A stretch of DNA of 64,000 bases from JAIBJN01 sp963784175 (GTDB lineage Bacteria > Actinomycetota > Thermoleophilia > Gaiellales > Gaiellaceae): positions 1-64,000 of the forward strand of contig CAWAQJ010000019.1 in NCBI GenBank assembly GCA_963784175.1. The letters run 5' to 3'. Positions 8,293 through 17,401 of this stretch are shown piece after piece. The notes beneath the pieces were generated by a model that searched no databases, was not told the origin of the DNA, and saw only the letters and a list, made by a program, of their open reading frames with translations. Within the stretch, counting starts at the first letter, position 1. Every line of letters begins with the position of its first letter. The position numbers and the translations under genes are program-made.

Positions 8293-8973
8293 TCAGTCGT
8301 TGCCCAGGAACATCAGGGCGAAGTAGAGAAGCTGCGTGAGCGCGGCGAGGGCGCCGGCGACGTAGGTCATCGCTGCGGCGTTGAGGACCTTCTTCACGCC
8401 GCCCGCCTCCGAGGCGGTGACGAGGCCGAGGTTCTGGAGCTGGATGCCCGCGCGCTTCGAGGCGTCGAACTCGACCGGCAGCGTGATGAAGTGGAAGAGG
8501 ACAGCGACTGCGTAAAGGGCGACAGCGACGAGGGCGAGGCCCGTCACCTGCAGGATGACCCCCGCGAGCAGGAGCCACATCCACAGGCTCGACGAGATCG
8601 CGACTGCCGGGAAGAGCGCAGAGCGGAAGCGGAAGAACGAGTACGCCTCCTGGTGCTGGATCGCGTGGCCGACCTCGTGCGCCGCGACCGCCGACGCGCT
8701 CACCGAGCGCTCCGCGTACACCGGAGGCGAGAGGAAGACGGCGCGCTTGCGCGGGTCGTAGTGATCGGAGAGCGGGCCGCCCGGCGACTCGTTGACGGGA
8801 ACGTCGTGGAGCCCGTTCGCGTCGAGCACCGCGCGGGCCACCTCGGCGCCCGTCATGCCGTTCATGACCTGGATTGCCGCCTGCTCGGCGAAGGAGCGCT
8901 TCAGATACCGCTGAACCAGCAGCCCGAGCACGAGCGGCGGCACGAGAAACGCGATGTAGAGGCCCCAGTCCAT
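8293..8973 (-). CDS. YugP-type neutral zinc metallopeptidase
   Basis: Membrane-bound peptidase of the YugP/DUF2266 family. The 226 residues have an N-terminal membrane helix, the zinc motif HEVGH at 99-103 (AVAAHEVGHAIQHQ), then two or three more helices. Ser/Pro-rich YDPRKRAVFLSPPVY before the motif is also conserved. It is convergent with modC (stops 4 bases apart) and divergent from the MOSC gene. Physiological substrate is not known. Confidence 0.85.
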   Translation of the reverse strand: MDWGLYIAFLVPPLVLGLLVQRYLKRSFAEQAAIQVMNGMTGAEVARAVLDANGLHDVPVNESPGGPLSDHYDPRKRAVFLSPPVYAERSVSASAVAAHEVGHAIQHQEAYSFFRFRSALFPAVAISSSLWMWLLLAGVILQVTGLALVAVALYAVAVLFHFITLPVEFDASKRAGIQLQNLGLVTASEAGGVKKVLNAAAMTYVAGALAALTQLLYFALMFLGND

Positions 8974-9036
8974 CTTCCAGCGGATGGTAGCGGTGCGCTA
9001 CGACGCGGGGAAGCGGGCGGATAACGTTGGCCCGGG

Positions 9037-9690
9037 ATGCCAGGGCGCGTCGTCTCGGTCAACGTCGGCCTGCCTCGGGAGATCGAGTGGCTCGGCCGAC
9101 GCGCGACCACGTCGATCTGGAAGGAGCCCGTCGACGGTCGGGTCGAGGTCGCGGGCGTGAACCTCGCGGGCGACGACCAGTCGGACCGGAGGTTTCACGG
9201 CGGCCCCGACAAGGCGGTCTACACCTACGCGCGCGAGGACTATGCGTGGTGGGAGGAGGAGCTCGAACGGCCGCTGGCCGACGGGACCTTCGGCGAGAAC
9301 CTCACGCTCGCAGGGATCGACGTGTGTGGGGCCGTGATCGGCGAGCGCTGGGCGATCGGCTCGACGGTCCTGGAGGTCGCGGGCCCGCGCACACCCTGCT
9401 GGAAGCTCGGGGCCCGCATGGACGACTCCGAGTTCCCCGTCTGGTTCGCCGCGGCCGGGCGGCCGGGCGCCTACCTGCGGATCGTCGACGAAGGCGCGCT
9501 CGGCAAGGGAGACGACGTCGACGTCGTCCACCGGCCCGGCCACGGGCTCAAGGTCGGCGACGTGGCGGAGATCTACCACGGTCGCAGGAGCCGGGCCGAA
9601 GAGCTCCTCCGGGCCCCCGAGCTCGGGGAGGAGTGGCGCGCCTGGGTCCAGGAACGACTCGCGGGCGCGCGCCCTCTCCTACCCGGGTAA
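9037..9690 (+). CDS. MOSC domain protein (YiiM-like)
   Basis: MOSC domains carry molybdenum cofactor sulfur chemistry; stand-alone members act in reduction of N-hydroxylated compounds or Moco handling. The 217 residues include HGGPDKAVYTY (54-64), GENLTLAGID (86-95) and the conserved Cys121 in GPRTPCWKLGARM, the likely Moco or persulfide ligand. Its position 750 bases from the molybdate importer fits a molybdenum theme, though it is a separate transcription unit. Confidence 0.85.
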   Translation: MPGRVVSVNVGLPREIEWLGRRATTSIWKEPVDGRVEVAGVNLAGDDQSDRRFHGGPDKAVYTYAREDYAWWEEELERPLADGTFGENLTLAGIDVCGAVIGERWAIGSTVLEVAGPRTPCWKLGARMDDSEFPVWFAAAGRPGAYLRIVDEGALGKGDDVDVVHRPGHGLKVGDVAEIYHGRRSRAEELLRAPELGEEWRAWVQERLAGARPLLPG

Positions 9691-9693
9691 CGC

Positions 9694-9888
9694 TCAGGCC
9701 GTCGCGGTCTCCGTCCCCTGCGTGGTCTTCAGGTGGCGGATCAGGTCGGCGACGTCGGCGACCTCCTGCTCGAGGTCACGCTGGTACTCCTCGAGCGACT
9801 CCAGCCACTGCTCCCGGTTCGGGAACCGGTGGCGGCGGAAGCCGTGGCCGAAGTGCCTCCGGCCGTAATGTCCTCTGCGTCCGTGCAT
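9694..9888 (-). CDS. Small His/Arg-rich protein with coiled coil
   Basis: A 64-residue protein: residues 1-22 are Gly/Arg/His-rich (MHGRRGHYGRRHFGHGFRRH), residues 24-55 are a heptad-rich acidic helix (REQWLESLEEYQRDLEQEV). It resembles the DUF5320 class of small proteins that bind metal or partner proteins. The ATG follows the padR-type gene by 4 bases behind a strong GGAAGGGGGTG ribosome site, so the two form one operon. Function unknown; His-rich start hints at metal binding. Confidence 0.75.
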   Translation of the reverse strand: MHGRRGHYGRRHFGHGFRRHRFPNREQWLESLEEYQRDLEQEVADVADLIRHLKTTQGTETATA

Positions 9889-9892
9889 GCGT

Positions 9893-10303
9893 TCACCCCC
9901 TTCCGCTCTCGTAGCGGTCGAGGAAGCTCCCGATCGCCTGCCGGGCCTCGCCCAGGGCGACGGCCCACCGGTCGAGCAGGCGCTTCCCCGCATCCGTGAG
10001 CTGGTAGGTGCGCTTGGCCGGCCCCGGGAGGTCGGCGCTCCACTCCGAGGTGACGATGCCCTCCTCCTCGAGCGCGCGCAGGATGCGGTAGAGGTTGCCC
10101 ACGTCCACGCGGACGTCCTCCCCCGCGACCTCCGGCACCCGCTCGATGAGCTCGTAGCCGTGCATCGGCCGCTCTCGGAGGAGGAGCAGGAGCGCCGGCT
10201 CGACGAAGCGCTCGACGCGCGCCCGCACGGCCCAGTCGCCGTGCCGGATCGCATGACGCGAGCGCGGCCTGTGCCGGTGGCCCTGCCTGCCCCTCATTCG
10301 CAT
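9893..10303 (-). CDS. PadR family transcriptional regulator
   Basis: Winged-helix repressor. The 136 residues begin with a basic tail, then the PadR core RFVEPALLLLLRERPMHGYELIERV, recognition region DVGNLYRILRALEEEGIV, wing GPAKRTYQLTDAGKRLL, and a short dimerisation helix. It is the first gene of a two-gene operon with the His-rich protein. The upstream region (10304-10330) is AT-rich, with TATATGTATTTGAC on the minus strand that could be promoter or operator. Confidence 0.88.
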   Translation of the reverse strand: MRMRGRQGHRHRPRSRHAIRHGDWAVRARVERFVEPALLLLLRERPMHGYELIERVPEVAGEDVRVDVGNLYRILRALEEEGIVTSEWSADLPGPAKRTYQLTDAGKRLLDRWAVALGEARQAIGSFLDRYESGRG

Positions 10304-10373
10304 CTACCAGTCAAATACATATAGAGGAGCGTAGCACGACGCCGCAGGTGCGCGAAGGCGTTTTTTCCGCCTC

Positions 10374-11096
10374 TCAGTGCTTGCGCACGCGGCGGTACGC
10401 GACGAGCGTGCCGATGACCGTGAGCACCAGGAGGGCCGCCTTCTTGCCGGCGAGCTTCGACTCGCCGCTCGCGCGCTCCCGCATGTCGACCGGGATCTCC
10501 TCCACGCGCAGCCCGGCGTCCTTGAGGCGCAGGAGGCTCTCGACCTCGGGCGCGCCCGCCTCGTAGGGCTTGCCGAGGATCGGCATCGCCTTCGCGTTCA
10601 CCGCGTACATGCCGCTCGTGGCGTCGTGAAAGGGGCGTCCGAGCGCGACGCGCATCGCGCGGCGCAGAAGCGACGTCCCCACGACTCGCGCCGGGCTGGG
10701 CTTGTAGCGGCGGGGCTCGTACCCGTCGCCGTGGACGAACCGCGAGCCGACCGCGACGTCGCACTCCCCCGACCGCACGCGCGTCAGCAGGCGCTCGAGC
10801 TCGACTACCGGATGCTGCCCGTCTGCGTCCACACGCCCGCAGAAGGCGTAGCCGTGCTCCGCGGCGTACGCGTAGCCGGCGGCGATGCCGAACGCCAGGC
10901 CCCGGTTCTTGCCGAAGCTCTCGACCGTCGCCCCGTGCTCGGCGGCGACGCGAGCGGTGCCGTCCGTCGAGCCGTCGTCGACGACGAGGACGTCCGCTTC
11001 GGGGAGCCCGCCCGCCAGCTCGTCGAGGACACCTGGCAAGTTCTGCTCCTCGTTCCACGCCGGGACGAAGACGAGCGTGTCGGGGCGGTCTGCCAT
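10374..11096 (-). CDS. Family 2 glycosyltransferase, DPM1-like
   Basis: Probably transfers a sugar from a nucleotide donor to polyprenyl phosphate at the membrane. The 240 residues include VFVPAWNEEQNL at the start, the nucleotide site VVDDGSTDGTA (38-48), metal-site residues in GRVDADGQH (88-95) and the acceptor-side DATSGMYAV. There is a C-terminal basic segment but only a weak membrane helix. It is a single gene with no cell-wall cluster around it. Confidence 0.82.
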   Translation of the reverse strand: MADRPDTLVFVPAWNEEQNLPGVLDELAGGLPEADVLVVDDGSTDGTARVAAEHGATVESFGKNRGLAFGIAAGYAYAAEHGYAFCGRVDADGQHPVVELERLLTRVRSGECDVAVGSRFVHGDGYEPRRYKPSPARVVGTSLLRRAMRVALGRPFHDATSGMYAVNAKAMPILGKPYEAGAPEVESLLRLKDAGLRVEEIPVDMRERASGESKLAGKKAALLVLTVIGTLVAYRRVRKH

Positions 11097-11184
11097 CGGT
11101 CAAGCGAGCCTAGCGCCGTCCGGGGGGCAGTGCCAGAATCGCAGTGTCGAAGCGTCCCCAGCGCACGAAAGGAATCGTGATGCC

Positions 11185-11637
11185 ATGACCGATCCTCGGA
11201 CACAGGCGACGGGCATTCAGCGCGACACCGGAGGGATCAGCAGGTCGAGCAGGTCGACGGCGAGCGGGTGGGTCTTCTTCGCCGGCACCATCCTCTTCAT
11301 CGTCGGTGCGTTCAACGCGATCTACGGGCTGACAGCGATCTTCAAGGACGAGGTGCTCACGGGCACCGGGTCCGGAGGGGTGATCGTCTGGGACGTCACC
11401 GGGTGGGGCTGGATCCACCTGCTGGTCGGGATCGTCATGGTCCTCGCGGGCATCGGGCTCTTCACGGGCCAGAACTGGGCGCGATGGGCGGCCATCGTCT
11501 TCTGCATGGTGAACGCGATCACCCAGGTCGCCTTCATCACCGTCTTCCCGCTCTGGACGATCCTGATCGTGACCCTCGACATCGTCATCATCTACCAGCT
11601 GACCGCACGCTGGGACGTCGAGGAGACGCGCTACTAG
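11185..11637 (+). CDS. DUF7144-type four-helix membrane protein
   Basis: 150 residues. An unstructured N-terminus of about 27 residues precedes four predicted membrane helices (28-50, 77-95, 100-118, 121-140). GWIHLLVGIVMVLAGIGLF and NWARWAAIVFCMVNAI match the small membrane family seen widely in actinobacteria. Function unknown. ATG chosen where the hydrophilic lead begins, behind AAAGGAA. Confidence 0.8.
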   Translation: MTDPRTQATGIQRDTGGISRSSRSTASGWVFFAGTILFIVGAFNAIYGLTAIFKDEVLTGTGSGGVIVWDVTGWGWIHLLVGIVMVLAGIGLFTGQNWARWAAIVFCMVNAITQVAFITVFPLWTILIVTLDIVIIYQLTARWDVEETRY

Positions 11638-11685
11638 AACGCGTTTTAGGAAGGGCAGTCACGGTCTCACGCGAATAGTGGGGCC

Positions 11686-12123
11686 GTGACCGCCCCGATT
11701 CACCCCAGGCTCCAGCAACGGCTCACGAGCAAGACCATGACCGCCCGGCGCGCCGGGATGTTGATCGCGACGGTCACCGTCCTGGTCACGATCGCGGCCG
11801 GCGTGCTGATGTGGGCGCTCGACCACGAGGAGTTTCCCAACGTCTGGCTCGGCCTCTGGTGGGCGGTGCAGACGGTCACGACCGTCGGCTACGGCGACGT
11901 CACGCCGGCGAACGTGATCGGCCGCGTGCTCGCGGCGTTCGTGATGCTGACGGGCATCGGCTTCCTCACCGTCGTCACCGCCTCCATCACCGCGGTGTTC
12001 GTCGAGAGCGCCCGGCGCAGGTTCTACGCGGACACGGAGAGGGCCGAGCAGAAGCGGCACGGCGAGATCATCGAGCGGCTCGAGCGCATCGAAGCGCGCC
12101 AGCGCGACAGCTCTTCAAGCTAG
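11686..12123 (+). CDS. Two-helix potassium channel
   Basis: A simple K+ channel subunit (145 residues). Two membrane helices (about 25-45 and 78-106) flank the pore loop with the selectivity filter TVGYGD at 66-71. A short C-terminal coiled coil (EIIERLERIEARQ) probably supports tetramers. GTG start. No RCK or cyclic-nucleotide domain is present. The stop codon overlaps the stop of the convergent MBL gene within one CTAG. Confidence 0.9.
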   Translation: MTAPIHPRLQQRLTSKTMTARRAGMLIATVTVLVTIAAGVLMWALDHEEFPNVWLGLWWAVQTVTTVGYGDVTPANVIGRVLAAFVMLTGIGFLTVVTASITAVFVESARRRFYADTERAEQKRHGEIIERLERIEARQRDSSSS

Positions 12124-12836
12124 AGCTCGAGCGTCTCGCCGTCTTCCGGTACGAGCGCCTCGGGGACGGCGTCGCGGATCTCCGCGCGCGACTCCAGGCA
12201 GTGGTTGATCGCCTCGAGGTGGACGACCACGACCTTGGGCACGCGGGCGACGACCTCGCGCACCTCCGCGGCGGTCATGACGAGCGGGCCGCTCTCGAGG
12301 AAGCGGGCGCCGCTCGCGTTGACGACGGCCACCTTGGGGCGATGGCGCTCGAGGGCGTCCTCGACCTCGCGGCACCAGACCGTGTCGCCCGCGATGTAGA
12401 GGCCGCCGAGCACGAACCCGCTGACCGGCGCGAGCGCGCGGGCGACCGCGTCCTCGGCGCCGTGACGCCCGCCGGTGCGCGCGATGCGCAGGCCGTCCCA
12501 GTCGAGCTCGTCCACGACCGGCCGGGCGTCGAGGCCGAGATCCCTGAGCCGCTCCTCGTCCTCGGGCTGGCAGAAGACGGGCACGTCGCGCGGGACGAGC
12601 CGCGCCCCGGTCTCGTCGAAGTGGTCCTGGTGGAGGTGGGTGACGATGACTCCGTCCAGGTCGCGCACGACCTCCTCGGCCGGGAACGGCAGCGGAACGA
12701 GCGGGTTGCGCTGCGGCCTGGGCGAGTCCTCGACCGGGTCGCGTGCGCCCACGTCGTCGAGCATGGGCTCGACCAGCACGCGCCGGCCCTCGATCTCGAG
12801 GAGGAGCGTCGCGTGGCGGACGAGGGTCAGGCGCAT
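12120..12836 (-). CDS. UlaG-like MBL-fold hydrolase
   Basis: Metal-dependent hydrolase of 238 residues. It starts MRLTLVRHATLLLEIEG, typical of the UlaG/YtnP-like group, with the metal motif THLHQDHFD (His67, His69, Asp71, His72), GDTVW and a late His in VVVHLEAINH. Substrate cannot be told from sequence; members act on lactones, phosphodiesters or thioesters. Convergent with the K+ channel gene. Confidence 0.85.
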   Translation of the reverse strand: MRLTLVRHATLLLEIEGRRVLVEPMLDDVGARDPVEDSPRPQRNPLVPLPFPAEEVVRDLDGVIVTHLHQDHFDETGARLVPRDVPVFCQPEDEERLRDLGLDARPVVDELDWDGLRIARTGGRHGAEDAVARALAPVSGFVLGGLYIAGDTVWCREVEDALERHRPKVAVVNASGARFLESGPLVMTAAEVREVVARVPKVVVVHLEAINHCLESRAEIRDAVPEALVPEDGETLEL

Positions 12837-12847
12837 CGGGGCTTTCT

Positions 12848-12882
12848 ACAGGACAGGCCCGCTCGAGGCGGGCCTGTCCTGT
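12848..12882 (-). terminator. Strong terminator hairpin
   Basis: Perfect 15-bp stem (12848-12862 with 12868-12882) and 5-base loop directly behind the FAD oxidase gene (stop at 12899). It isolates that gene from the MBL gene that starts at 12836. Confidence 0.75.
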
Positions 12883-12898
12883 CGGGGGAGGTGGAGAG

Positions 12899-14311
12899 CT
12901 AGGACGCGACGGTCTCGAGAGCCGGGCGGATCGGATGCGTGGCCCGGAAGAGCTCCTCGGGATCGACGTCGGCCTTGATCTCCGCCAGGCGGCGGTACGT
13001 CTCCGCGGGGTAGAGCCCTTCGCCGTCCTGGGGGCGGTCGGCGAAGTTGAAGTACCCGCGGTCCGCCGCCCAGGGGGCGAGCGCGGCCTTGACGGTGGCT
13101 GCATGGGCCTCGACGGCCTGCTTCATCTCGGGGTCGAGCGCCATGCCGACGCCGAACATCGCGAAGCCGGCGTCGAGCGTGCCGACGGCGCCGTGCTCGG
13201 GGGAAGGCTCGGCGACCGCGCCGCCGAGCTGGCGAAGCTCGACGCTCAGGAGGGGGGAGCCCGAGCCCGCGCCGGCGACCTCGACGAGGGCGTCGATGGT
13301 CTCGGGAGTCACGTCGACGAGGCTCATGCCGTCGCCCGCGCCGGGCACCGGCGTCGGGGGATCCATGTGCAGGTGACGCAGCTCCTCGACGGGGATCGTC
13401 GCGAACGTGTCCATCGCCGGGCCCAGCTCGCGGAGCGGCTGGATCAGGGCGGCGCCGTCGGCCTCGTCGCCGATGTACGTCGCCTCGACGAGGACGAACG
13501 ACTGCCCGCGCAGCGGCTCCGGCACCATCGGGATGGGCGGGAAGGACATGAGGCGGCCGACGGAGGTGACCTCGTCGGGCGTGTCCTCGACCCAGGAGCG
13601 CCAGGCCTTCAGCACCTCGGAGGCGCGCTCCACGGGGAAGAAGAGGACGCCCGCGTAGACCTCGGGCACCGGGTAGAGGGAGAACTCGATCGCGGTGACG
13701 ATGCCGAAGCTGCCGCCGCCGCCGCGGATGGCCCAGAAGAGCTCGGGCTCGGTGTCGCGGTCGGCGCGGACGAGGCTTCCGTCGGCAGTCACGAGCTCGA
13801 CGGCGGTGACGCTGTTCGCGGCCAGGCCGTAGCGGCGCGCGAGCCAGCCGAGGCCGCCGCCGAGGGTGTAGCCGACGACGCCGACGTCCGGCGAGGAGCC
13901 GGCGAGGCCCGCGAGGCCGTGCTCGGCCGCGGCGAGGGAGACCTCCTCCCACAGCACGCCGGCCTCGGCGCGCGCGGTCTGGGTGTCCGGGTCGATCTCG
14001 AGCCCGCGCATGCGGCACGTGCGGATGAGAATCGTGTTGTCGAAGCCCTCGAGCGTGCCGGCGAAGTGGCCGGTGCCCTGGGTCGTCACGCGCATGCCGC
14101 GGCGGCGGGCGTAGTCCACGACCGCGACGACGTCGTCGGCCGACTCGGCGAAGACGACTGCGGCGGGCCGCTGGTCGGCCGACAGGTTCCACGCCTGGCG
14201 CGCAGCGTCCCAGTCGGAGTCGCCCGGGAGGACGACCTCTCCGTCGAGCAGGTCGCGGAGAACGCCGACGCCGGCTGTCTCCTCTGCGGTCGAGATCGTG
14301 TTGCGGGTCAT
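12899..14311 (-). CDS. FAD-linked oxidase, BBE type
   Basis: Berberine-bridge-like flavoprotein oxidase of 470 residues. It has a PCMH FAD-binding domain with GTGHFAG, where His82 is the likely covalent FAD anchor, then GYTLGGGLGWLARRYGL and RGGGGSFGIVT, and a C-terminal BBE segment (RGYFNFADRP). Bicovalent enzymes of this group have a Cys about 60 residues later; here the position reads GSSPDVG, so only one covalent link is expected. A paralogue lies at 20154. Substrate unknown, often an alcohol or sugar. Confidence 0.88.
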   Translation of the reverse strand: MTRNTISTAEETAGVGVLRDLLDGEVVLPGDSDWDAARQAWNLSADQRPAAVVFAESADDVVAVVDYARRRGMRVTTQGTGHFAGTLEGFDNTILIRTCRMRGLEIDPDTQTARAEAGVLWEEVSLAAAEHGLAGLAGSSPDVGVVGYTLGGGLGWLARRYGLAANSVTAVELVTADGSLVRADRDTEPELFWAIRGGGGSFGIVTAIEFSLYPVPEVYAGVLFFPVERASEVLKAWRSWVEDTPDEVTSVGRLMSFPPIPMVPEPLRGQSFVLVEATYIGDEADGAALIQPLRELGPAMDTFATIPVEELRHLHMDPPTPVPGAGDGMSLVDVTPETIDALVEVAGAGSGSPLLSVELRQLGGAVAEPSPEHGAVGTLDAGFAMFGVGMALDPEMKQAVEAHAATVKAALAPWAADRGYFNFADRPQDGEGLYPAETYRRLAEIKADVDPEELFRATHPIRPALETVAS

Positions 14312-14461
14312 CAGCTGTTCCTCCGGACTCGTGGGAAGCGTCGTAGGCAGGGCCTCACTGTCCCACCGGCCGGGACGGGCGAAAAGGCGGTCAGCCAGCG
14401 TCTCGCGGTGCGGTTATCCCTACGCAGCCGATGCGACCGGAGAGCCTGATACCGTCGCCGC

Positions 14462-14929
14462 GTGGCGACCGAGGAAGAGCGCGTCATCTGGACAGGCCGG
14501 CCCTCCTGGAAGGGCCGGATGGCGATCGTGGTACCGGGTGCGCTGGTCGCCCTCCTCGTCCTCGTCGTCGGGCTGTGGGCGGGCCTCTCCGCCGGCACGG
14601 CGGTCATCGTCACCGTCGTCGTCGCGCTCGTCACCGTGGTCTGGGCGCTGCTGGAGACGATCCGCTGGAAGTACACGATCACGAACCGGCGCGTCTTCGT
14701 CCGGCACGGGCTCATCTCCGTGCAGGAGCAGACCGCTCGGCTCGAGCGCGTGCAGGACGTGACCCTGCGCCAGTCGCTGTTCGACCGCATGTTCGGCGTC
14801 GGCAGGCTCGCCATCGACACCGCGGGCTCCGAGGGCGGCGCGTTCGAGTTCAAGGCCCTCACGGAGCCGACGGCGGTGCGCGAGATCCTGGACGCCGCAG
14901 TGCGGCAAGAGCAGCAGCACGAGGTGTGA
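14462..14929 (+). CDS. Membrane PH-domain protein (YdbT-like)
   Basis: 155 residues: two membrane helices (about 20-41 and 46-64) then a bacterial PH domain starting at WKYTITNRRVFVRHGLIS with LERVQDVTLRQSLFDRMFGVG. Such proteins sit in the cytoplasmic membrane and their role is poorly known. GTG start 150 bases from the divergent FAD oxidase. Confidence 0.85.
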   Translation: MATEEERVIWTGRPSWKGRMAIVVPGALVALLVLVVGLWAGLSAGTAVIVTVVVALVTVVWALLETIRWKYTITNRRVFVRHGLISVQEQTARLERVQDVTLRQSLFDRMFGVGRLAIDTAGSEGGAFEFKALTEPTAVREILDAAVRQEQQHEV

Positions 14930-14945
14930 GAGTTCGGTTTTGAGT

Positions 14946-14959
14946 CACCCGATCGGGTG
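14946..14959. repeat. 14-bp perfect palindrome
   Basis: CACCCGATCGGGTG with no loop, 17 bases after the PH-protein stop and 38 bases before the subtilase start. With zero loop it suits an operator better than a terminator. A TAATAG -10-like box follows at 14981-14986. Confidence 0.4.
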
Positions 14960-14996
14960 TTCCCGACCTCCGATCATTAAGTAATAGTCACGTCCG

Positions 14997-17371
14997 ATGG
15001 GGTCTCGTTTCCTTCGGCCGTCGGTGGTTGTACTCGCCGGCGCCCTGATTGCGGCTGCGCCCGGTGCGGGCGCCGACAAGGGCGCCGTCGTCAGCGATGC
15101 GCCGCTTCAGCGCAGCGGCGGCCACGCAGGACAGGCCTTCGTCCCCGGCGAGCTGATCGTCCAGTTCCGCGCCGGCGCCTCGACCGCCGCGCGCACCAGC
15201 GCGCTGCGCACGCGGGGCGCGAGCTTCGTGCAGGGGCTCGGCCAGAAGGGCCTCATGCTCGTGAAGCTGCCCGAGGGCGCCTCGGTGACCGCGGCCGCCC
15301 AGGCCTTCGAGGACGATCCCACCGTCGAGTTCGCCGAGCCGAACAACATCTCGCACCTGACCGCCACGCTTCCGAACGACCCGCGCTTCGGCGATCTCTG
15401 GGGCCTCAACCAGACCGCCGACCACGACATCGACGCGCCCGAGGCCTGGGACCTGAACACCGGGAGCGGCAGCGTCATCGTCGCCGTCATCGACAGCGGC
15501 GTCTCGTACACGCACCCCGACCTCGCGCCGAACATCTGGATCAACGACGACCCGGCCGGCGGCGGCGACAACGACGGGAACGGCAAGGTCGACGACACGC
15601 GCGGCTGGGACTTCGTGCAGGAGGACAACACCCCGCTCGACTTCAACGGCCACGGGACGCACGTCGCGGGCACGATCGGCGCACAGGGCAACAACGCGAT
15701 CGGCGTCACCGGCGTCAACTGGGACGTCTCGATCATGCCCCTCCGCGCCGCCGACGCCAACGGCGGCCTCACGGACGCCGACATCCTCCAGGCAATCACG
15801 TACGCCTGCGCAAACGGCGCCGACATCGTCAACGGCAGCTTCGGCGGGCCGTCGCCGAATAGCGCCATCGCCAACGCGATCAAGTCGGGCCCGTGTGCGA
15901 ACACGCTCTTCGTCTTCGCCGCCGGGAACGACGGGGCCAACCTCGAGCTCAACGACGACGACCACAACTCGTACCCGTGCGAGTACCACCGGTCCGCCGC
16001 CGCCGGTGGAGCAGACGCGACGAACCTCCTTTGCGTCGCCGCGACGACGGAGCACGGCAGCCTGGCGACCTTCTCGAACCGCGGCGACACGGCCGTCCAC
16101 CTGGCCGCGCCCGGCACCGACATCTGGAGCACCCAGCAGGTCTACTCGATGCTGCCCGGATGGCCCGACGGCTTCGAGGGCACGACCGCCGCGTTCAACT
16201 CGCGCTGGAACGGCCGCCTCATCACCTCGGGCTCCAAGCTCTGGAACCGGTCCGGGACGAGGAAATCGGGCTCGTTCAGCCTGGCCGACTCGCCGAGCGG
16301 CAGCTACAACAACAACACGCAGACCTCGATCCGCCGGATGACGAAGTTCAGCCTGGCGGGCAGGCGCGGTTGCCGCCTCTTCTACGACATGCGCCTCGCC
16401 ACCGAGCAGGGCGTGGACGGCTTCCAGATCAACGCCGGCCTGACGACGTTCGCCTCGACCTTCATCGACGGCTGGTCGGGGTCGACCGGCGGTGTGTTCT
16501 TCAGCGAGTCGAGCGACTTCTCGGCCTTCGACAGCCGCGCCGGCATCACGCTCCGCTTCTGGCTCTTCAGCGACCCGACGATCGTCGGAGACGGGGTCTA
16601 CCTAGACAACGTCAGCATGCGCTGCCTCGCCGCCACCGGCGGCTCGTACCAGTCGCTCGACGGAACCTCGATGGCGACGCCCCACGTCGCCGGCGCAGCC
16701 GCCCTGCTGCTGGCGCGCAACCCGGCACTGACCGTCGCCCAGCTCAAGACCGCGCTCCTCGGCACCGTCGACACGAGCCCGGATCTCGAGGTGCTGACCA
16801 ACGGCCGCCTCCAGCTGTTCGGCGCGCTCAACTCCGTCGCCGACGGCGCGCCGCCGGAGGGCTACTACCACGCAGCGGCCCGCCGGCCAAGACGAACCAG
16901 ACCACGGCGACGCTCGCCTTCACGTCGAACGAGCCCGGCGGCGGACACGTTCTCTGCTCGCACGACGGCGGCGCGTATCGCGCCGTGCACGTCTCCCGTC
17001 GTCCTGCCGGGCCTCGCTGCGCCGGCAACCACACGTTCTCGGTGGTCGCGACGCGACGCGCTGCATGAACGCAGGACGCCAGCCCGGCGGTCGCCAACTG
17101 GGTCATCGACCTCACGCGGCCGAACACGACGATCACGGGCCGCCCGCCGGCGAGCACGCGCTCCCGCTCGGCGACCTTCCGCTTCACGTCGAACGAGGCC
17201 GGCTCCAAGTTCCAGTGCCGCCACATGAGCGGCCCCTGGACGGCCTGCTCCTCGCCCAAGACCTACAGAGGCCTCGGCGTCGGCATGCACACCTTCCGCG
17301 TCCGGGCGATCGACGCCGCGGGGAACATGGATTCCACCGCCGCCGTCGACACCTGGCGCGTCCTCCGCTAG
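14997..17371 (+). CDS. Secreted subtilisin-like serine protease, frame interrupted
   Basis: Exported S8 peptidase. Signal peptide (1-26), I9-like propeptide (51-115, ELIVQFRAG...), catalytic Asp166 (AVIDSGVSYTHPDL), His219 (GHGTHVAGT), oxyanion Asn311 (AAGND) and Ser558 (DGTSMATPHVAG). An insertion of about 160 residues (385-545), like a jelly-roll or galactose-binding fold, splits the domain before Ser558. After 16868 the frame jumps several times up to about 17075; Ig-like repeats (TLAFTSNEPGGGHVLCSHDGG, then TFRFTSNEAGSKFQC) continue to the TAG at 17369-17371. Protein sequence is conserved across the jumps, so errors in the sequence are likelier than a dead gene. Confidence 0.85.
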
Positions 17372-17401
17372 CGGCCCAGCTCGGGCTCTAGAGTCCGGGG
17401 C

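Noticed and set aside
12743..14449. A 568-residue plus-strand ORF opposite the FAD oxidase
   Set aside because: Antisense shadow; no family features, and the minus-strand gene has complete motifs.
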